A stretch of DNA of 64,000 bases from Straminergon stramineum (taxonomy: Eukaryota; Streptophyta; Bryopsida; Hypnales; Calliergonaceae). Made by a program: the position numbers and the translations under genes. Each line of letters starts with the position of its first letter. Positions within the stretch are counted from its first letter, which is position 1. The DNA is taken from assembly GCA_963920665.1 (NCBI GenBank), contig OY987263.1, forward strand, positions 21,285,968 through 21,349,967. The letters run 5' to 3'. Below the pieces are notes generated by a model. The model did no database searches and was not told the origin of the DNA. It worked only from the letters and a program-made list of their open reading frames with translations. Positions 48,290 to 61,581 of this stretch are shown here, piece by piece.

Positions 48290-49732
48290 TACCCAACTTC
48301 CAAAGTGGATTTTCCTACATGTAGGAAAGGCACATTGAAGTAACTCCATCATCTTATATAAGGTAACCACACCTACTAGTGAATCCTTTCTAAGCTAGAA
48401 ACACCCAAAAGCATCCCCGTTCCCTTGATTGTACAAGAAAGTTCTCTAGAAATGTTTCTTAGACTTTCATTGAAGTGTCCCTGTAAAATGTCATTAAATC
48501 ACCCCCTTGCAAATTAATAATTCGTTGACTATTGAAATTGTCAAGTTTTGATTTCAAGTCCACCTATATAACACATCCAATGGTCTAAGAAGCTACAACT
48601 TTGAAAATTGATAGAAAATACATGCCATATCCAACAACACATGCATACAATACCCAAAAAATACACAAGACAAAAATATAGAGTCCTCTCCTGATTTGCA
48701 ACATCCAACAAAAAATTTCAATTGGTTCCTTCATGGTAGGTAGGAACAATGCTCAATTGATTGTCCAACACATTCAGGTGGAAGATGGAGGTCCCCAAAG
48801 CACCCCTTTACGAGCTAAGCCACAATTCAGACTTCTGGAAGTATTTTTTTTCAACACAATTCCCTTGAAACAGTTACAATAGACATCCAACCCCTACTTT
48901 GTGCACCTTTGTGGAATTAGTTATAAAGTTCAAAGAGTCGGAATCACAGAGGTCACTAAAAGCATCCAACCCCTAATATGTTCACGCTTGGTAAAGTGAA
49001 GAATGTCTCTGTGTCCTTAGTTACCTTTTACCCAGTGAACTTCGGAGGTTATACCGGTGCTCTCATACTGTATGCTGACAAGGCACACAAGAAGTGTGTC
49101 CAGATCAACAAGAACATACTATGGACTTGCTCAACCTGCTGATAGAAATGGTCACTACGGTAGATGAAATTCCCAGCATCTAGCCTTCATGTCTTGTTGG
49201 CACTTGGCGTGGAAAACTTCGAAAGGATAGTGGAAATTTTGAGGACGCACTTTAAATTCAATGTTACCGACGCTAAGTCACAAAACCAGTGGAGTCGGGC
49301 CACGAGCATCACTCGAAGGGTGCGCGGTAATCGGCTCAACTCCATCCACGGAACGCTTTACCGATGACCCGGAACCGTTTCGCCAAAACAGCAAAACTAT
49401 GCAAATGACAGGCTTGAGGTATATTGACACGTCACGTCCACACAAGACTTCGGACATCATGGAATCCAACCAAGACTGCGGTGGCCCACCAGCAAGCAAC
49501 GCAGACCACTCCAACACCACAACGAAGCAGAAACAGTAGGTATGCGTGGGCTAGAAATCCTCCCTTTTCTGACTGAAGAATAAAAAGAAAAAAAGAAAAA
49601 AGAAAACAGGAATCCATCTCATCCTTGCCTCGACCTCATCTCGGAGCGTGAGTCCGATCTACAACCGGAGAGCGCTGTGCAAGCAGCCACATGATCGGTT
49701 GTGAACCTGGCAAGTTTAGAAAATGGGTAAAC

Positions 49733-52700
49733 CTAGCTAATCGGCGCTTGACCGTGGTCGGATGTCTTCAGCCACAAGTGGCGACCCAGCAAAGGAGCTG
49801 TGTGAACGGCCATGTATGTCGCATTCAACCTGCACTCGACAACCCCGCGCGTCAGGAATCCGCCTCCCGACCCCCAAAAACAAAACGGGTGCAACCAGAG
49901 TTTGAAACAACAACATACGAAACACGACACGTACAACACGAGCGCATGAGAAAAGAAAAAGCGGTCGCAGAGCATCACAACACACGGCAGCCAGCTCCGC
50001 AGGGCCACCACGAGAGAAGAGAACTCACTTGTCGACATCGGCAGGGGCCAGGGGGTCGAAGATCTCCTCCTCCTTGTGCTCCGCCGAAGGGATAGCGCTT
50101 ACAGCAACTGAAGCCTGTGCGTCACCCTAACGATAGTGATGTGCACATATACGCCATACCCAGAACATACAAACAAAGAGGAGTCCACACAGCTCCCTCA
50201 CTGGGAGCTCTCTTCCCCAGCCTGGGCCATTGCCACAACTCTGGTTCACCTAAAAATCCCCTCTCCCTAAGAGCTCTCGTGGACCTACTTACTAGGTACA
50301 AAACTAGCATCATGCACAACATCACACCTTACACACCGGCACCTGATCGATAACATGCACAGAGTTTCCTTGCAACAAATACCATGTACAACACGTGGAA
50401 CGGGGATCAATTATTCAAGCCTCCCACCAGGATACAATTCAAAAAGCAACCCTACACCCCTCAACTCAACTCAACTCAAAAGCAGCACAGACAAAAGGAC
50501 AGGAAACGCCTCCCGTGTGCCTGATACACCAATTCAAGAGAAAGAAAAGTCCCTCACTTATCGACTAATCAGTTCACACTTTTGATTGCTGAGGGGAAGT
50601 CCATACAGACGTTCAAAGCTAGCCCAACACGTCTAATCATGTCCAACAAGACTAAATCAGCAGAGAAAAAGAGTTTTCCACAAGCCTGGCAACACCAGCT
50701 TCCAGGTTGGCGTCTTATGACTTGAAAAAGGTGAACATCTATTGCCTTGCCATCATTACAAGTGAGGGTTTTTAAGGCTTTCCAAGTTTCGACAACTATT
50801 CTGCACTGAGATCACACACGCCAAAAACGCTCCAGCAGGAATTACTTCTCACAGTTGCTGAACTCTTCACTGTAATATACGACCACAGAAGAGCCAGCCT
50901 CAGAAATCCATTCACGCGTAGAGCTATCAGGGTCAAACCAGCACCATCAAACACAGCTACTGTACCATCAAGGAAGGTCGCTTCCACTCATACTCACACT
51001 TGGAACTATCTGCTGCTTGCAAAACCAACCCCAACAACATGGACTCCTCACGTGCTACTCTGCAAAGACAATGCAGAAACCATAACAAGTCCTGTGTGCT
51101 CGAGATCTAGATTAGGCTCGTGCGTCTCCACGGAGAATCCTCAAAACTAGGACGCTACTCTCTCCTCTCCTAGTTCACATCCTACTTTCTGTCGGAAAAC
51201 GTGAGAGAAGCTCCTGCATTCGACCTACTCGGTCTGCGCAGTGCTATCCCAAGTTCAGCGCCAGTGCTAGACCGTCCAGACTCGACGCCCTTCAGCTTAC
51301 AAGTACTTACCGCTGCCACATGGAACCAGGCGAACCTACGTTCCAGTCCACCGCTGATCGGCTATGCATTCTTTCACACCAGAAGGACTACACATTGGCG
51401 GTGGCCTACGGTACCGACTCCCCAAACCATAAACCGCGCCATCAAAACACGAGGGGCAGAAAAGAGGAAGAAAACGGGCATACCTGCTGAGGATAGTTCC
51501 CATAACCGGGATAGCTTCCGTATTGAGCATATGCGGGGTCCTGCGGGGGCTGCGTCGGATATCCGTATTGGTCGTAGCCCTGTGCGTAACCCTGGTAATA
51601 CCCTGCTGCGTTCCATTGATTCGGGTCTTGGTGCTGGCCCCAAGCAGGCTGCTCACACGAAAAAACAAATTGGGTTACTCAACACGCCCTGCCAACCCTC
51701 TACTGTCAACCCACAACATATTCAAGAAAATCCGCAGCAAAATCCCTCGAGACTTCGACTTACATCGGTTGTCTGCTTGTTGCCAGGGCTCCTGCCCCAA
51801 GACAGACGCACTGCCTGCGTTCCAATCACGGTCTGGTGGAGCCTTTGCAGAGCTTCCTCTGCACACGCTCTGAAATAACACCAACACGTATCCGCACAAC
51901 CGTCAGGTTCGACAAAAGGTCACGCCATTAAACGCATCACACATTGTCAAACAGGGAAAGAAACCGGGCGCAGCTGGAACCCGTTTGCGCACGGCATCCC
52001 CTCCGATATACCAAAACGCTCGCCACTCCTAGTCCCTGCTCCTACACAGGACCCTCCCAATAGTCTACACTCTCTCATTCCACTCAGACGGTGACTCTGA
52101 CCATGCCAGCTCACATCCGGTCGCACACAACAAACCCACTAAGCAACCCAAGTCACATCGAACGATGGCGGTTGAGATACGCCTAAACAACGAAGAGACC
52201 CGTCTCAACACACGGTTGCATGCGGGTACAACACGGCAAGTACCTGTGAGTGAATTGGACAAAGCCGCAGCCCTTGCCAGCAGGAATCTTCACGTACACC
52301 AGTTCTCCGAACTGCCCAAACACATTCCTCAAGTCCTCGTCGCCTACGGCCGGATCCAGGCCTCCAACAAATATCTGCCAAAACACAGTCCATCCATACA
52401 GCATGTGACCAACGGTACAGGGTTGTTCGTTCAAATCCTTTTTACTCCTATGTCCCCATGCTCGCGGTGTACGGCCCAACTACAAGCTACAAGTTTTCCA
52501 CGCGTACACCCAACGAAACCTCCCCGCAGATTCACAACCAGGCAAACAACCACAATCACAAAGACGTCTTGACCCTGACGACCCAAGAAACCGCCCAGGT
52601 AAAACTGAAGCCCCTGGATGTCAACTCACAGTCGTGTTGTTCGGGTCGTTGTCCGTGGGGAATGCCTGCGGAGATGGCGCGGGGGCCCCGTACGCGGTGT

Positions 52701-55106
52701 AAGTAGCCACGGCTACCGGAGAAGCTGCATCCACTCAAATCACGAACCACATCATCACAGTCAGAAATGGCCAAACACAACATCTTCGCCCGGAACATGG
52801 ACTAGATCTGTAAACACACGCCTCCAGAGCTTTGGTCGCTACGCAGCTACCCAACATGACTTCAAGGCCACGGACGCCACGACCGACTTGCAACCCCCCA
52901 GGCACCGCACGTCACGCATCGATGATACATTCACCTCAGACCTCCATAGCCACCAAACAAGACCACCCCAGGTGCTACACTGTCGCCCACAAAAGAAGGG
53001 CCAGGGGCAGGAGTGGCACACATCACCTCAACTCACCATCGGGATCACCAACGAAGTTACAAGTGACAATTACGATTCCTAGGACGACTACTCGACTGGC
53101 TCAACTCTTTAGATGATGCGAGATATGGCTGGCACCCACATGAATCCCATCCCTGGCCTTCGATCGTAATCGAGAAGACAGAACATGAGAAAGACAACCC
53201 CTAGGAAAGAGCTGCGAATCGGCAATTCAAAGCCACCCTCCAGCCCAGCACGGATGCCACTACAGAACGGAACAGGCTTGTGAAACATGCGGAAGACGAA
53301 TTGACATGGCTTGTAAAGTCAAATCTTGGAAGAGGCAGAAACGAAAACACTAAAACCGAAAGCACGAAATGCACAAGCAAAACGTGCAAACAGGGGACAC
53401 TGACCTAAATCAGGGGCCACCCACTACTGAGGGTGCTTTCCCAGTTGCCGGGTTCTCTTTGTAGGCACCCTTGGTAGGAAGTCTCTTCCCCTCCTGCTTC
53501 GACACAGATTATTGACTTCATAAGCGTACCCCGGCGGACCAAACTTTGACCGACGCGACCTTACTCACCCTCCACCAAACAGGCCCTAACCAAAGATCTT
53601 CTGACCACATGGCATACGGAACTGCAAGTCGCTGCACAGCGGCTGAGTATCACTGCTAGGAGCTGCATCCAGCCAAAAGCTCTGCCATGCTCATGGCCTG
53701 CGCAAAGGTGGAAGAAACACAGGATACGCACCAAGCTATTGAGAGAGGGACAAAAAAATATGCACACCTCCTTTCGGGTTCAGTTGGGCGGGCCCCAGAG
53801 ATTTCTTCGGAGTGGCGGCGCTGATTCGCATCGGCCTGCTAGAACAGTAAATTCCGTTCATCTCACTCATGGCCCGATTCCTCTCCATTTCATCGCCAAA
53901 TCTCACGAAACCGTACCCCTTCGATCGACCCGTGTTGGCGTCCGTCACAACCTTGGCACCCTTCACGGACGGATAGCGAGTGCGAAATGTCTCCTGCAGC
54001 ATGTAATCCGTCACGTCCGGAGCCAAATCCCCGACGAAGATAGAGTGCTCAGGTCCGGCCTCCGGCCGCCTCTCCCCGATGCCGAAAGAAGCCCAGTTCA
54101 GCCGGAAAGGCTGCTCGGTGTTCGGCATTTGAGTCCCATTGTAAGCTTGCAAAATCTTCTCCGCCGCCGCGTGAGAAACGAACTCCACAAACCCGTACCC
54201 TTCCGAGTAACCGGTCTGCTTGTTGCGAATGATCTTCACGGACTGAACCTGCAACACCGTCAAAGAAACACCAATGAATGGTCTCCCCTATTCAGGACAA
54301 TGCAAACTCTCCTTCCCGGACATCGCCGTAACCCCTCCAAGCATTCCTCCAAACTTCCACAGACCCTCCCATCTTCTAACCCCCACTATACCACGATGCT
54401 GGAGACAACTGCACAGCCTCAATGCAGAAGCTCGGCTCCCGACAAATTCCTCCACCATGGAAAAATAGACACGCCGCTATCGGCCGTCGCCCAACCAGTG
54501 CGCCAACAGAGAAGCAGCAGTCCGAAGCAGTCCGAAGGACAAGAAACGCGAAGAAAAAACAACTCTGCTCGACGCTACGTATCATGTGCAAACTTCGCAT
54601 TTTGACCCCTCCTCGATGTACCCACAATTCGCGATACATGCGAATTGTGCAACTACTCCCAAGGATGTGCGGGTTTCAAAGGCTTCCGAAAATGCGAATC
54701 CAAACCCGCGGACACACACTCTAGGCTGACAAATGCTGGAATTCACGCGGCTGACTCCGCTCCCGAGGCCCGCAAGGAAAACGATCGCACACCCAGACGC
54801 TGCAGACGCTCTTCGGGCGTTCAGGCCGAAAGTAGCCCGCACCATCGCCTCGAGACGAAAAAAATTGAAGCGATGAACATTCCCCAACGGGGACCAAAAT
54901 GCACGAACAATTACCTCTCCGGTGTGCACGAAGGACGTGTGCAGGTAATTCTCGTCCATCCAATACTGCAGATCTCCCACCCACAGCGTTTTCACCTCCT
55001 CGTGATGCTGGGGCTGCATGCCCGTTTGTTGCATCATCACCCACTGCTGCGGCTGTCCCTCGGGCTGCGCGCTCGGGGGGCCAACCCCTACGGGGGACTG
55101 CATCAT
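49733..55106 (-). CDS. RBP45-like RNA-binding protein with three RRMs, right copy
   Basis: Exons in transcript order: 54915-55106, 53768-54248, 52630-52724, 52244-52374, 51764-51869, 51484-51648, 50029-50114, 49733-49829. The 450-residue product is predicted to be identical to that of the left copy, with all six RNP motifs, the DNDPNNTT signature, the Y/G/Q-rich tail and the DPLAPADVDKLNATYMAVH end. Introns are identical too, which is not expected for an old duplicate under coding selection only. The leader (55,107-56,324) differs from the left copy. Both copies are intact, so neither is a pseudogene by sequence. They are transcribed towards each other across the 15.5 kb between their stop codons, so read-through transcripts would be complementary. 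Confidence 0.92.
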
Positions 55107-56324
55107 GCTCTCCGCGCTCTCCCTTCCGAACAGGCCCGCCAATAAAAACCCTCTTCCAAGATTTTGGAGGTCTCAACGCCAACCAACTTTCAACTCCTGG
55201 ACACCAAACAGACAAAGCAGCACGTTATTAATTGGAAGCTGTCCGCCTTCCACGCCCGCGACTCGGGACCCGTGCAGGCCCACTCACGCGGACACCACAA
55301 AACCCTTCCCAAACTCGACCTCCGCCGCATTGGAACCCCCCAAGCCAACACAGCCAGACGCTCGCGAGGTTTCAGGGCACGGGAAGTCCACGCCACTGCA
55401 ACTGCAGGGGCTTGCACACACGAAGACACCTCTCCGAACGATACGTAGCTCTCCGGACGGCGACACCTCGCGGAAAATTTTCACAGCTTCCACATCCCTT
55501 CTCGCTGAAACCTACACCCAGATAGTAGCACGTCGAAAGCGGCATCGTCACGAAAGTCAGAGCGGGATACGCTCACGAGACGTTCAAAGCAGCTGAGCTC
55601 TCTGTCCAGGTCCAAAGAAAGACATCCGAGTCCACTTTTCAACCTGCGACCGTGTCGTCAAGAAAATTGCTACGTCGCTCTGCTAAACCCCTACGGACCC
55701 GCAACAACCCGACCAATGCCAACCTCTACCAGCGCCAGTACCGCCCGCCGCATTGCACGCCACCAAAAAATCAGTCGGCGCTTCCCGGAGCTCCCCCGCT
55801 CACCGCCACTCTCCACGGAAGCCCTAAACCCTAACAGCTCTCCCAGACCAGTCCGCACGGGGAGGAAATCGAGAACGCAGACCCGTGCGCCTTGCTACAA
55901 CGTCTGAAACCACAACGAGAAACGCGAATATGGCTCCGTCGCCCGCACGGCCTGCATCGCCATTCACACGCGCGACAGCAGCCCGCCCCAACCCCGGACC
56001 CGCGAGACAAACTGGGAAGCTGCGAGAGAATGGGAAAAATTTGCAAGAGAGGGGAAAAAAAAAAGAAAAAAAGCATGTAAGGGAGCAGAAGAAGGAGAAG
56101 CGTACTGACCTGCAGGCGGGTGATTGCGGTGGTCGACGATCGAACAATCCCATGCAGGGCAGCAGCGCAAATCGCGAGCAGCAGCGACGACGGACGACGA
56201 GCGGGAGAGCAAGGCCGAACAGGAGCGCAGCGCAAGGCTGCGAGGGGGCGGGGGGGCTCCCCAATGGACCCGACTGGACGGCTCCGATCGGCTGACCGGG
56301 AGAGTCGCCCGCATCGGAGCCGTC
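55107..56324 (-). promoter_or_regulatory. Promoter and 5' leader of RBP45-like gene, right copy
   Basis: GC-rich counterpart of 27,593-28,819 with about 4% differences outside the identical tract. Outside homology ends at about 56,324 in GACGGCTCCG. Confidence 0.45.
55822..55834 (-). promoter_or_regulatory. Telo-box (AAACCCTAA) in the leader, right copy
   Basis: CCCTAAACCCTAA on the plus strand, the same element as at 28,080-28,092. Confidence 0.5.
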
Positions 56325-56835
56325 GACTGACTAGTGCAAAATCCATTTGAGGTCCCTTCGCATCTAGTTGGTGGCTTTGCTGAAGGGAGGATCATACAAG
56401 TGTAGCATTTCGCATCTCAAACGTCGGTTCAGATGTCCTTTCCAATGATGGTTGCGTTTGAGTAGGTGTGGTTTCTTTTTGGAAGCATGATTTTGTTCTG
56501 TACATTTTGGGGTACAATATTCATAAGGTTGCAAATTATTGGTGCGTTTGCTTGGTATTTTAATAGTTGTGTTGATATGTATCCAAATAAGAGTATTAGT
56601 AGTATGAATAATAATAATTCTATCAATTTTATTTATATCAAGAGAAGGTATACTAGTATTGAAATATGAAACTTTGATCGGTGGGACGGTGGTATCAAGA
56701 AAAAAAATAAAAATTATCATTATGTACATGTATGTATGTGTTTGTCTCTTTTGATTGTGCACAACAACTTGAAATCCCAATATTATTACAAGTAGAACCT
56801 CTCTTAGTGCAATTTTTCTTAGTGCATAACTATTA
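56325..56835. other. AT-rich flank outside the palindrome
   Basis: No gene that I can support. AACCTCTCTTAGTGCA occurs at about 56,795 and again at about 57,756, on both sides of the Harbinger-type element. Confidence 0.4.
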
Positions 56836-57641
56836 GGGCCACTTCACACTATGGCACAAGGTCGAGAGTCCGTTGATTTCAGCCAATGAAATTGCAGAAA
56901 CCCAAGAGTTCGGACCCTCGAGCCTTCACACAAGGAGGCACAATCCAAAGTCCGTCACCTACTTGTCTGCCTACATGGCAACGAACTCTTGATTAGAGTT
57001 TGAATCTTCATTTCTGGCCGACCCAAACTCTAATCAAGAGTCCGTCAAGTTTTTTTCAGAATTTGACAAAATCTCAACCATTAGATCGGACTGTTTTTGT
57101 AGAAATAGGTAGGATGCCTTCCTGCCCTCCTTTGTTTATTTGTTTATTTGTTTATTTGTCTCCCCATTGGGGTTTGAACCCTAGTCTCCACCATTACAAT
57201 GGGGAGTCTTTGCATTCTATGAACCTACTTCCCTTCGATGTTTAATGCCACCTTTTTATTCCACTTATATCCTTCATATTCCTTGTTTAATGATGAGAGC
57301 ATGTGCTGTAATTATTTTTCCAAGGCCATTTTTGACTCCTTTCTCATATTTTTTGACCTTTTGCTTGAAAATATTGTCACATGGGTGACAATGTATTGAA
57401 AATTTCAGAAATTGGATTGGATTAGAAGTCAAAAAAATGGAATAGGTTTGGACTTTGGGCTTCGACTTTGGGCTTGGACTTTAAACTTTGGACTTTGGAG
57501 GCTTCACACTATGGCCGGCCGAAGGCTCCAATTCCTAGTTTTTTTGGCCTAGTTATTGCTTATTTCCTTGGACTCTCACCAAAGTTTGGCCACTCAATCC
57601 CACGGCCTCTCGACTTGGACGACAATAGTGTGAAGAGGCCC
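56836..57641. mobile_element. PIF/Harbinger-type non-autonomous element, 806 bp
   Basis: TIR GGGCCACTTCACACTATGGC against, in reverse, GGGCCTCTTCACACTAT. TTA at 56,833-56,835 and 57,642-57,644 is the 3-bp duplication of this superfamily. The inner part repeats CTTCACACTATGGC at 57,505, and holds a hairpin made by AACTCTTGATTAGAGTTT (about 56,981) and its inverse (about 57,025). No transposase. Confidence 0.8.
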
Positions 57642-57644
57642 TTA

Positions 57645-58515
57645 GTTACAAAGTTTGTAGGTGGGCCTAATTTTTGAAGCATTTTTTCTTAAAAGTAGTA
57701 TAGTTTGAGCCGACATTAGATAGGTGGTCATTTTTTCACCTCTCTAAATGCATAAACCTCTCTTAGTGCAGGATCTAGGCACCATGCCCTAAAAGAAGAA
57801 ACTCTTAGGGATTATTTAAATAACCACGTCTTGAAGACATGGGAAAAGAGGCCTATCTTTGTTGCTTTCTTTTAGAGGTAAACTCTTGTATGTATCCATA
57901 CAATTGATTACCATGAAATACCGTAATGCTTCAAGTATTTGGCCAAATCTAGATTTACGCTAATATATTAGACTTCCTCTATTTTCTTGATGCTTGCATG
58001 AGAAGAAAAAAATTCAAACAAGATCTATATAGGAACAATCCCTAGGGTCAAATATACAAAAACTTAGTAGTCAAATCCATTAAGAAACACATCATTTTGA
58101 AATTTTGCCAAAAATGTAATATCTATTTTAAGTAAAGAAATTTTTGTATAGGAAGAAACTTTTGTAAGGTTGGCTCCAAAATTATGGAATTTTAGTTGTA
58201 TGACTTAAAATTTCATTGGCTTCATGTTGTGAGAATCAATTTCAATTTGCCCCTACGGTTGCTTGAGAATAGGCAAATGGACCCTAGATTGATTTGTCAA
58301 TCCATGAACCATATTTGATCAAAAGTTTGTCATTGCAATGATGTGAAAGTAATTGTTCTATGCAATTTTTTATTTTTTATTTTTGTAATTAGGACACTAC
58401 AAAGTTTTATAGTTTCCAAACTTAATATTCTTCATCAAATTTTTTTTCTTGTATTCAAATTATTTTCTTTTGCAAGCCATACTAACTTAAAAAATGCCCA
58501 TAAAATTATTTTAGG
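57645..58515. other. AT-rich intergenic DNA
   Basis: Nothing that I can support. Confidence 0.4.
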
Positions 58516-59083
58516 TTAACCCCTAAAAGACCAAGTGGTTGTTGAATGACCTATTCAAAATTTGGGTGGGTTCCTATGAAGTCAATTTTGAATGTATCTT
58601 TCTAAAAAGTTGATGAAAAATATGGACATATACCACCTTTCTAGAAATATAATTTTTATACAAGTGGGTGCTTAGATTGGATCAAAAACTATACAACCTG
58701 AAGTTTTTTGGGCAAGTTGGATACTATGAGGAAATTTTTCTTAAATTTGGTAGGTAGGTAGGTAAGTAACATGATATAGGATGGAAATGTAAAAACAAAA
58801 CATGTGCACTACAAAATTCACACCCTAGAAGAAGTTAAAGTCTATTGGCCCTATTAGACATTGTGTAAAAGAACCCCTTTTTCTTCTAATTTCAAACACT
58901 ATAATCTTTCAAATTGCCGTTAATGTTCTAAAATTTTTCCTACTCATTCTCATAGTAGTGTACTATAAGTTTGTATGGTAAAAGTTCAAAACAATATTTT
59001 TTTCATTTTTTTCTTACTATCCTAAAAAGTGCCATTTTATGACAATTTATACCCCAAATGCGGCCTGGTCCTATAGTGGTTTA
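58516..59083. mobile_element. TTAA-type element, about 568 bp, right end decayed
   Basis: Left TTAACCCCTAAAAGACC; the right end in reverse reads TAAACCACTATAGGACC, 12-13 matches in 17. A GGTAGGTAGGTAGGTA run lies inside at 58,749. Confidence 0.5.
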
Positions 59084-59445
59084 CTACACAAATCAATTTA
59101 ATTAATGTAAAAATGTGAATAGTAAGAGTCCCTCAAACTAATTTGGTTAAATTTTGGGTGAACATGGTTCATTGGAATGAATTTAATGTAAAAATTGGAT
59201 AAATGTAAATGAAAATGGATGAAATTTATACTATTTGAGATGATGTGAAAATAGGGTAGATCCAATATATTGATGTTTACCATAAGATTGTGAACTACTA
59301 TACAAGTGCACCTCACAAATTTACATAATTCACAAGTTAGAGCTAGGTAATGTTATGACGATAGGGTATTGGGTGCACTAATAGAATTCAGTTGTATAGT
59401 GAAATCTACATATCAAATATGTTAAAGTGATGTTCTAATGACTCT

Positions 59446-59489
<44 letters not shown>

Positions 59490-61107
59490 GCATTTTTTTT
59501 TAAATAGTTCCTAATTGCCATGCTCTTTATGTGATGCCTTTATTCATGCTTTTGATAACTATTGCAAGAATCATTCCATCATGATTAGTAAAATGCAAGC
59601 TGTACAAATGTTGTTTTGCAAGCAATAAAGGCAAAAATAACAAATAAAGTTGTTTTTGGAAATCAAATTTCAAAATGTTATGGTAGAAAATTTAAAAAGA
59701 TTTAAGCTAACTATGTATATATATATAATGCTACTAGGTTTTTCAACTTGTAGATCACATATATATTTTACTAATTTTTCTAAAAGGCAAAGATTCACTT
59801 TTGGATTGCAAAAACTCTTACTCTAAAGTTGAGGCACTACAATCTTGCAATCAACCAAAATTATCATTTTAAAATTTGCAAAGCAAATAATTGAACAAGC
59901 TAAATTCATCAAAAATAAAAATTATGAAGATTTTAGCCTTGCTTTTGAAAAGAGGGTTTTAAATTATTCATTGCTTTGGAAAAAAGTGTTTTGATTTATT
60001 CATAGGCCTCAAAATAATGCAATATTTTAGTGGTTAATTCATATTTTCTAATCTGACATCTTTTATTCTTTTGTTGATTTCAAGGAAATAGACACATGTA
60101 ATTTTAAATTCATTGGATGCTCTCACTATTGTATCATACTTTATTAGGCTTTGCAAAATGTATATAAGTGGATGATAAAGAGCTCCATAATTGTGAAATA
60201 TAATGATTTTTTGGTCGAATTCTATGTGCTTTGTTGATTTCCACAATCCCAAATTCTTTATTTATTAATTTTTTACATGAAATCCTATAATGGACTTTGC
60301 AAATTAAAAAAAAATTATGTATGTAATACCTACTTCTTAAGTGCCTATTTTCTAGAAAAAATTATAGTATAGGACTTCAAAAGAATCTATTTGAAATTTA
60401 TGTTAAAAAACATTTGGTATTCTAATGGAAAGAAGAAAGTTTGTATGCTTTGAATGGTGGATGGTATAGTTACATAACCTTAGAAAGCAATTCTTCTTGA
60501 AAAATTAGTTGAATTCAAATTTGTTGTTAAACATTTTATTCATGCATTAGAAAAGAAAATTTACATCAAAGGAAAAAAACTCCATAAAACTCACAAGGTG
60601 GCAATTTCAAATTCAATAAATGTGTTTTGCACTAAGGGAACAATTCTTTCATCGCAATCCAATGTAATATATAACATGAAAGGTGATTTAAAACACAACT
60701 CTAAAAGGTTGTATTTTTCCTCATAGGATTATAAATTCCACACAATTAGATGTTGGAAGGGATCAACGAGGGAATTTTTAATCCATAATTAAAATTTAGT
60801 ATTTTTGTTCTTTGATTGCCCCTAGATGATTATACTTTCCTCATATTTTTGTGAATAAATTCTCTACTATGGGACAATATTTATCCTCATATGAATTATA
60901 TTTTTTATTTATGTTAAATCCATGAATTTAATTTTGAACCCCACTTTTTCATCACTTATTGCATAAATGTTTATATAAATTTAAGGGATTAAAATAAGAC
61001 TCCCTATTTTGATATGAAATTATTATGGCCATTGTAGGAATGGCCCCACAAAGATTGTCTTTTACTTCATTCAAATGTGCTAAATAATTTGCATGTTTGG
61101 GATATAG
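59084..61107. other. AT-rich intergenic DNA
   Basis: Apart from the ATT microsatellite, I see no gene, RNA or clear repeat. Confidence 0.45.
59448..59484. repeat. ATT trinucleotide microsatellite
   Basis: About twelve uninterrupted ATT units followed by ATATATG. Confidence 0.95.
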
Positions 61108-61231
61108 CACTAGTAGAAAACAATGTTGATTTCATCAAAATCCAGTTGATGCAAATTTCATTTTTTTGCCAAAAAATTCGGAATTTGCTTCAACTGGATT
61201 TTGTTGAAATCAACGTTGTTTTCTACTACTG
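61108..61231. mobile_element. 124-bp hairpin element with CACTAGTAG ends
   Basis: CACTAGTAGAAAACAATGTT pairs in reverse with CAGTAGTAGAAAACAACGTT; the arms continue to about 48 bp (ATTTCATCAAAATCCAGTTG). The ends resemble plant CACTA ends. Flanks TAG and TAA do not give a clean duplication. Confidence 0.7.
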
Positions 61232-61581
61232 TAATAATGACACTTTGGAGATGACTATATAAGTGGTAGCTTAAAAGTGACTTATTGGCCACAATAAGAC
61301 ATGTATTTTTTGAGTGTAAAAAGATTACAAAGTAGTAAGTTTAAGGCCTAAAGATTGTGGCTATTTTAGAAAAATATTATAACCATTGTCGGTTAGTGAG
61401 ATGATTGTTTTGGATGAACCTTTCTTTGGTCTTTTAATTTGGGTTGATACAAGTCACTTCAAGATTTTAGAACAAAGAAGGCTTAACTTAACTCCTAAAA
61501 GTTCAACCATCCACTTGAAAAATGATGAATTTATATTTCCAAAAGTGCACTTCATTCAATATTATATGCATTTAATATTCA

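Larger units (their letters stand above)
44840..48303 (-). repeat. Right inner arm of the palindrome, diverged part
   Basis: Inverted homologue of 35,623-37,930, larger because it holds three inserted elements (45,028-45,278; 45,412-46,691; 47,712-48,289) while lacking the two inserts of the left arm. A 150-residue frame at 47,226-47,678 (-) has a shorter homologue at 35,834-36,112, but protein identity is below DNA identity, so it looks non-coding. Confidence 0.85.
48304..56324 (-). repeat. Right arm of the gene-bearing palindrome, high-identity part
   Basis: Reverse complement of 27,593-35,622. Bases 48,304-55,441 pair without gaps; 55,442-56,324 differ by about 4% with the 12-bp deletion relative to the left arm and small indels in C and T runs near 56,050-56,080 and 56,250. 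Confidence 0.95.

Noticed and set aside
53739..54605. 288-residue plus frame opposite RBP45 exons (and its twin at 29,321-30,187)
   Set aside because: It is the antisense shadow of RRM exons and neighbouring introns, with no domain of its own.
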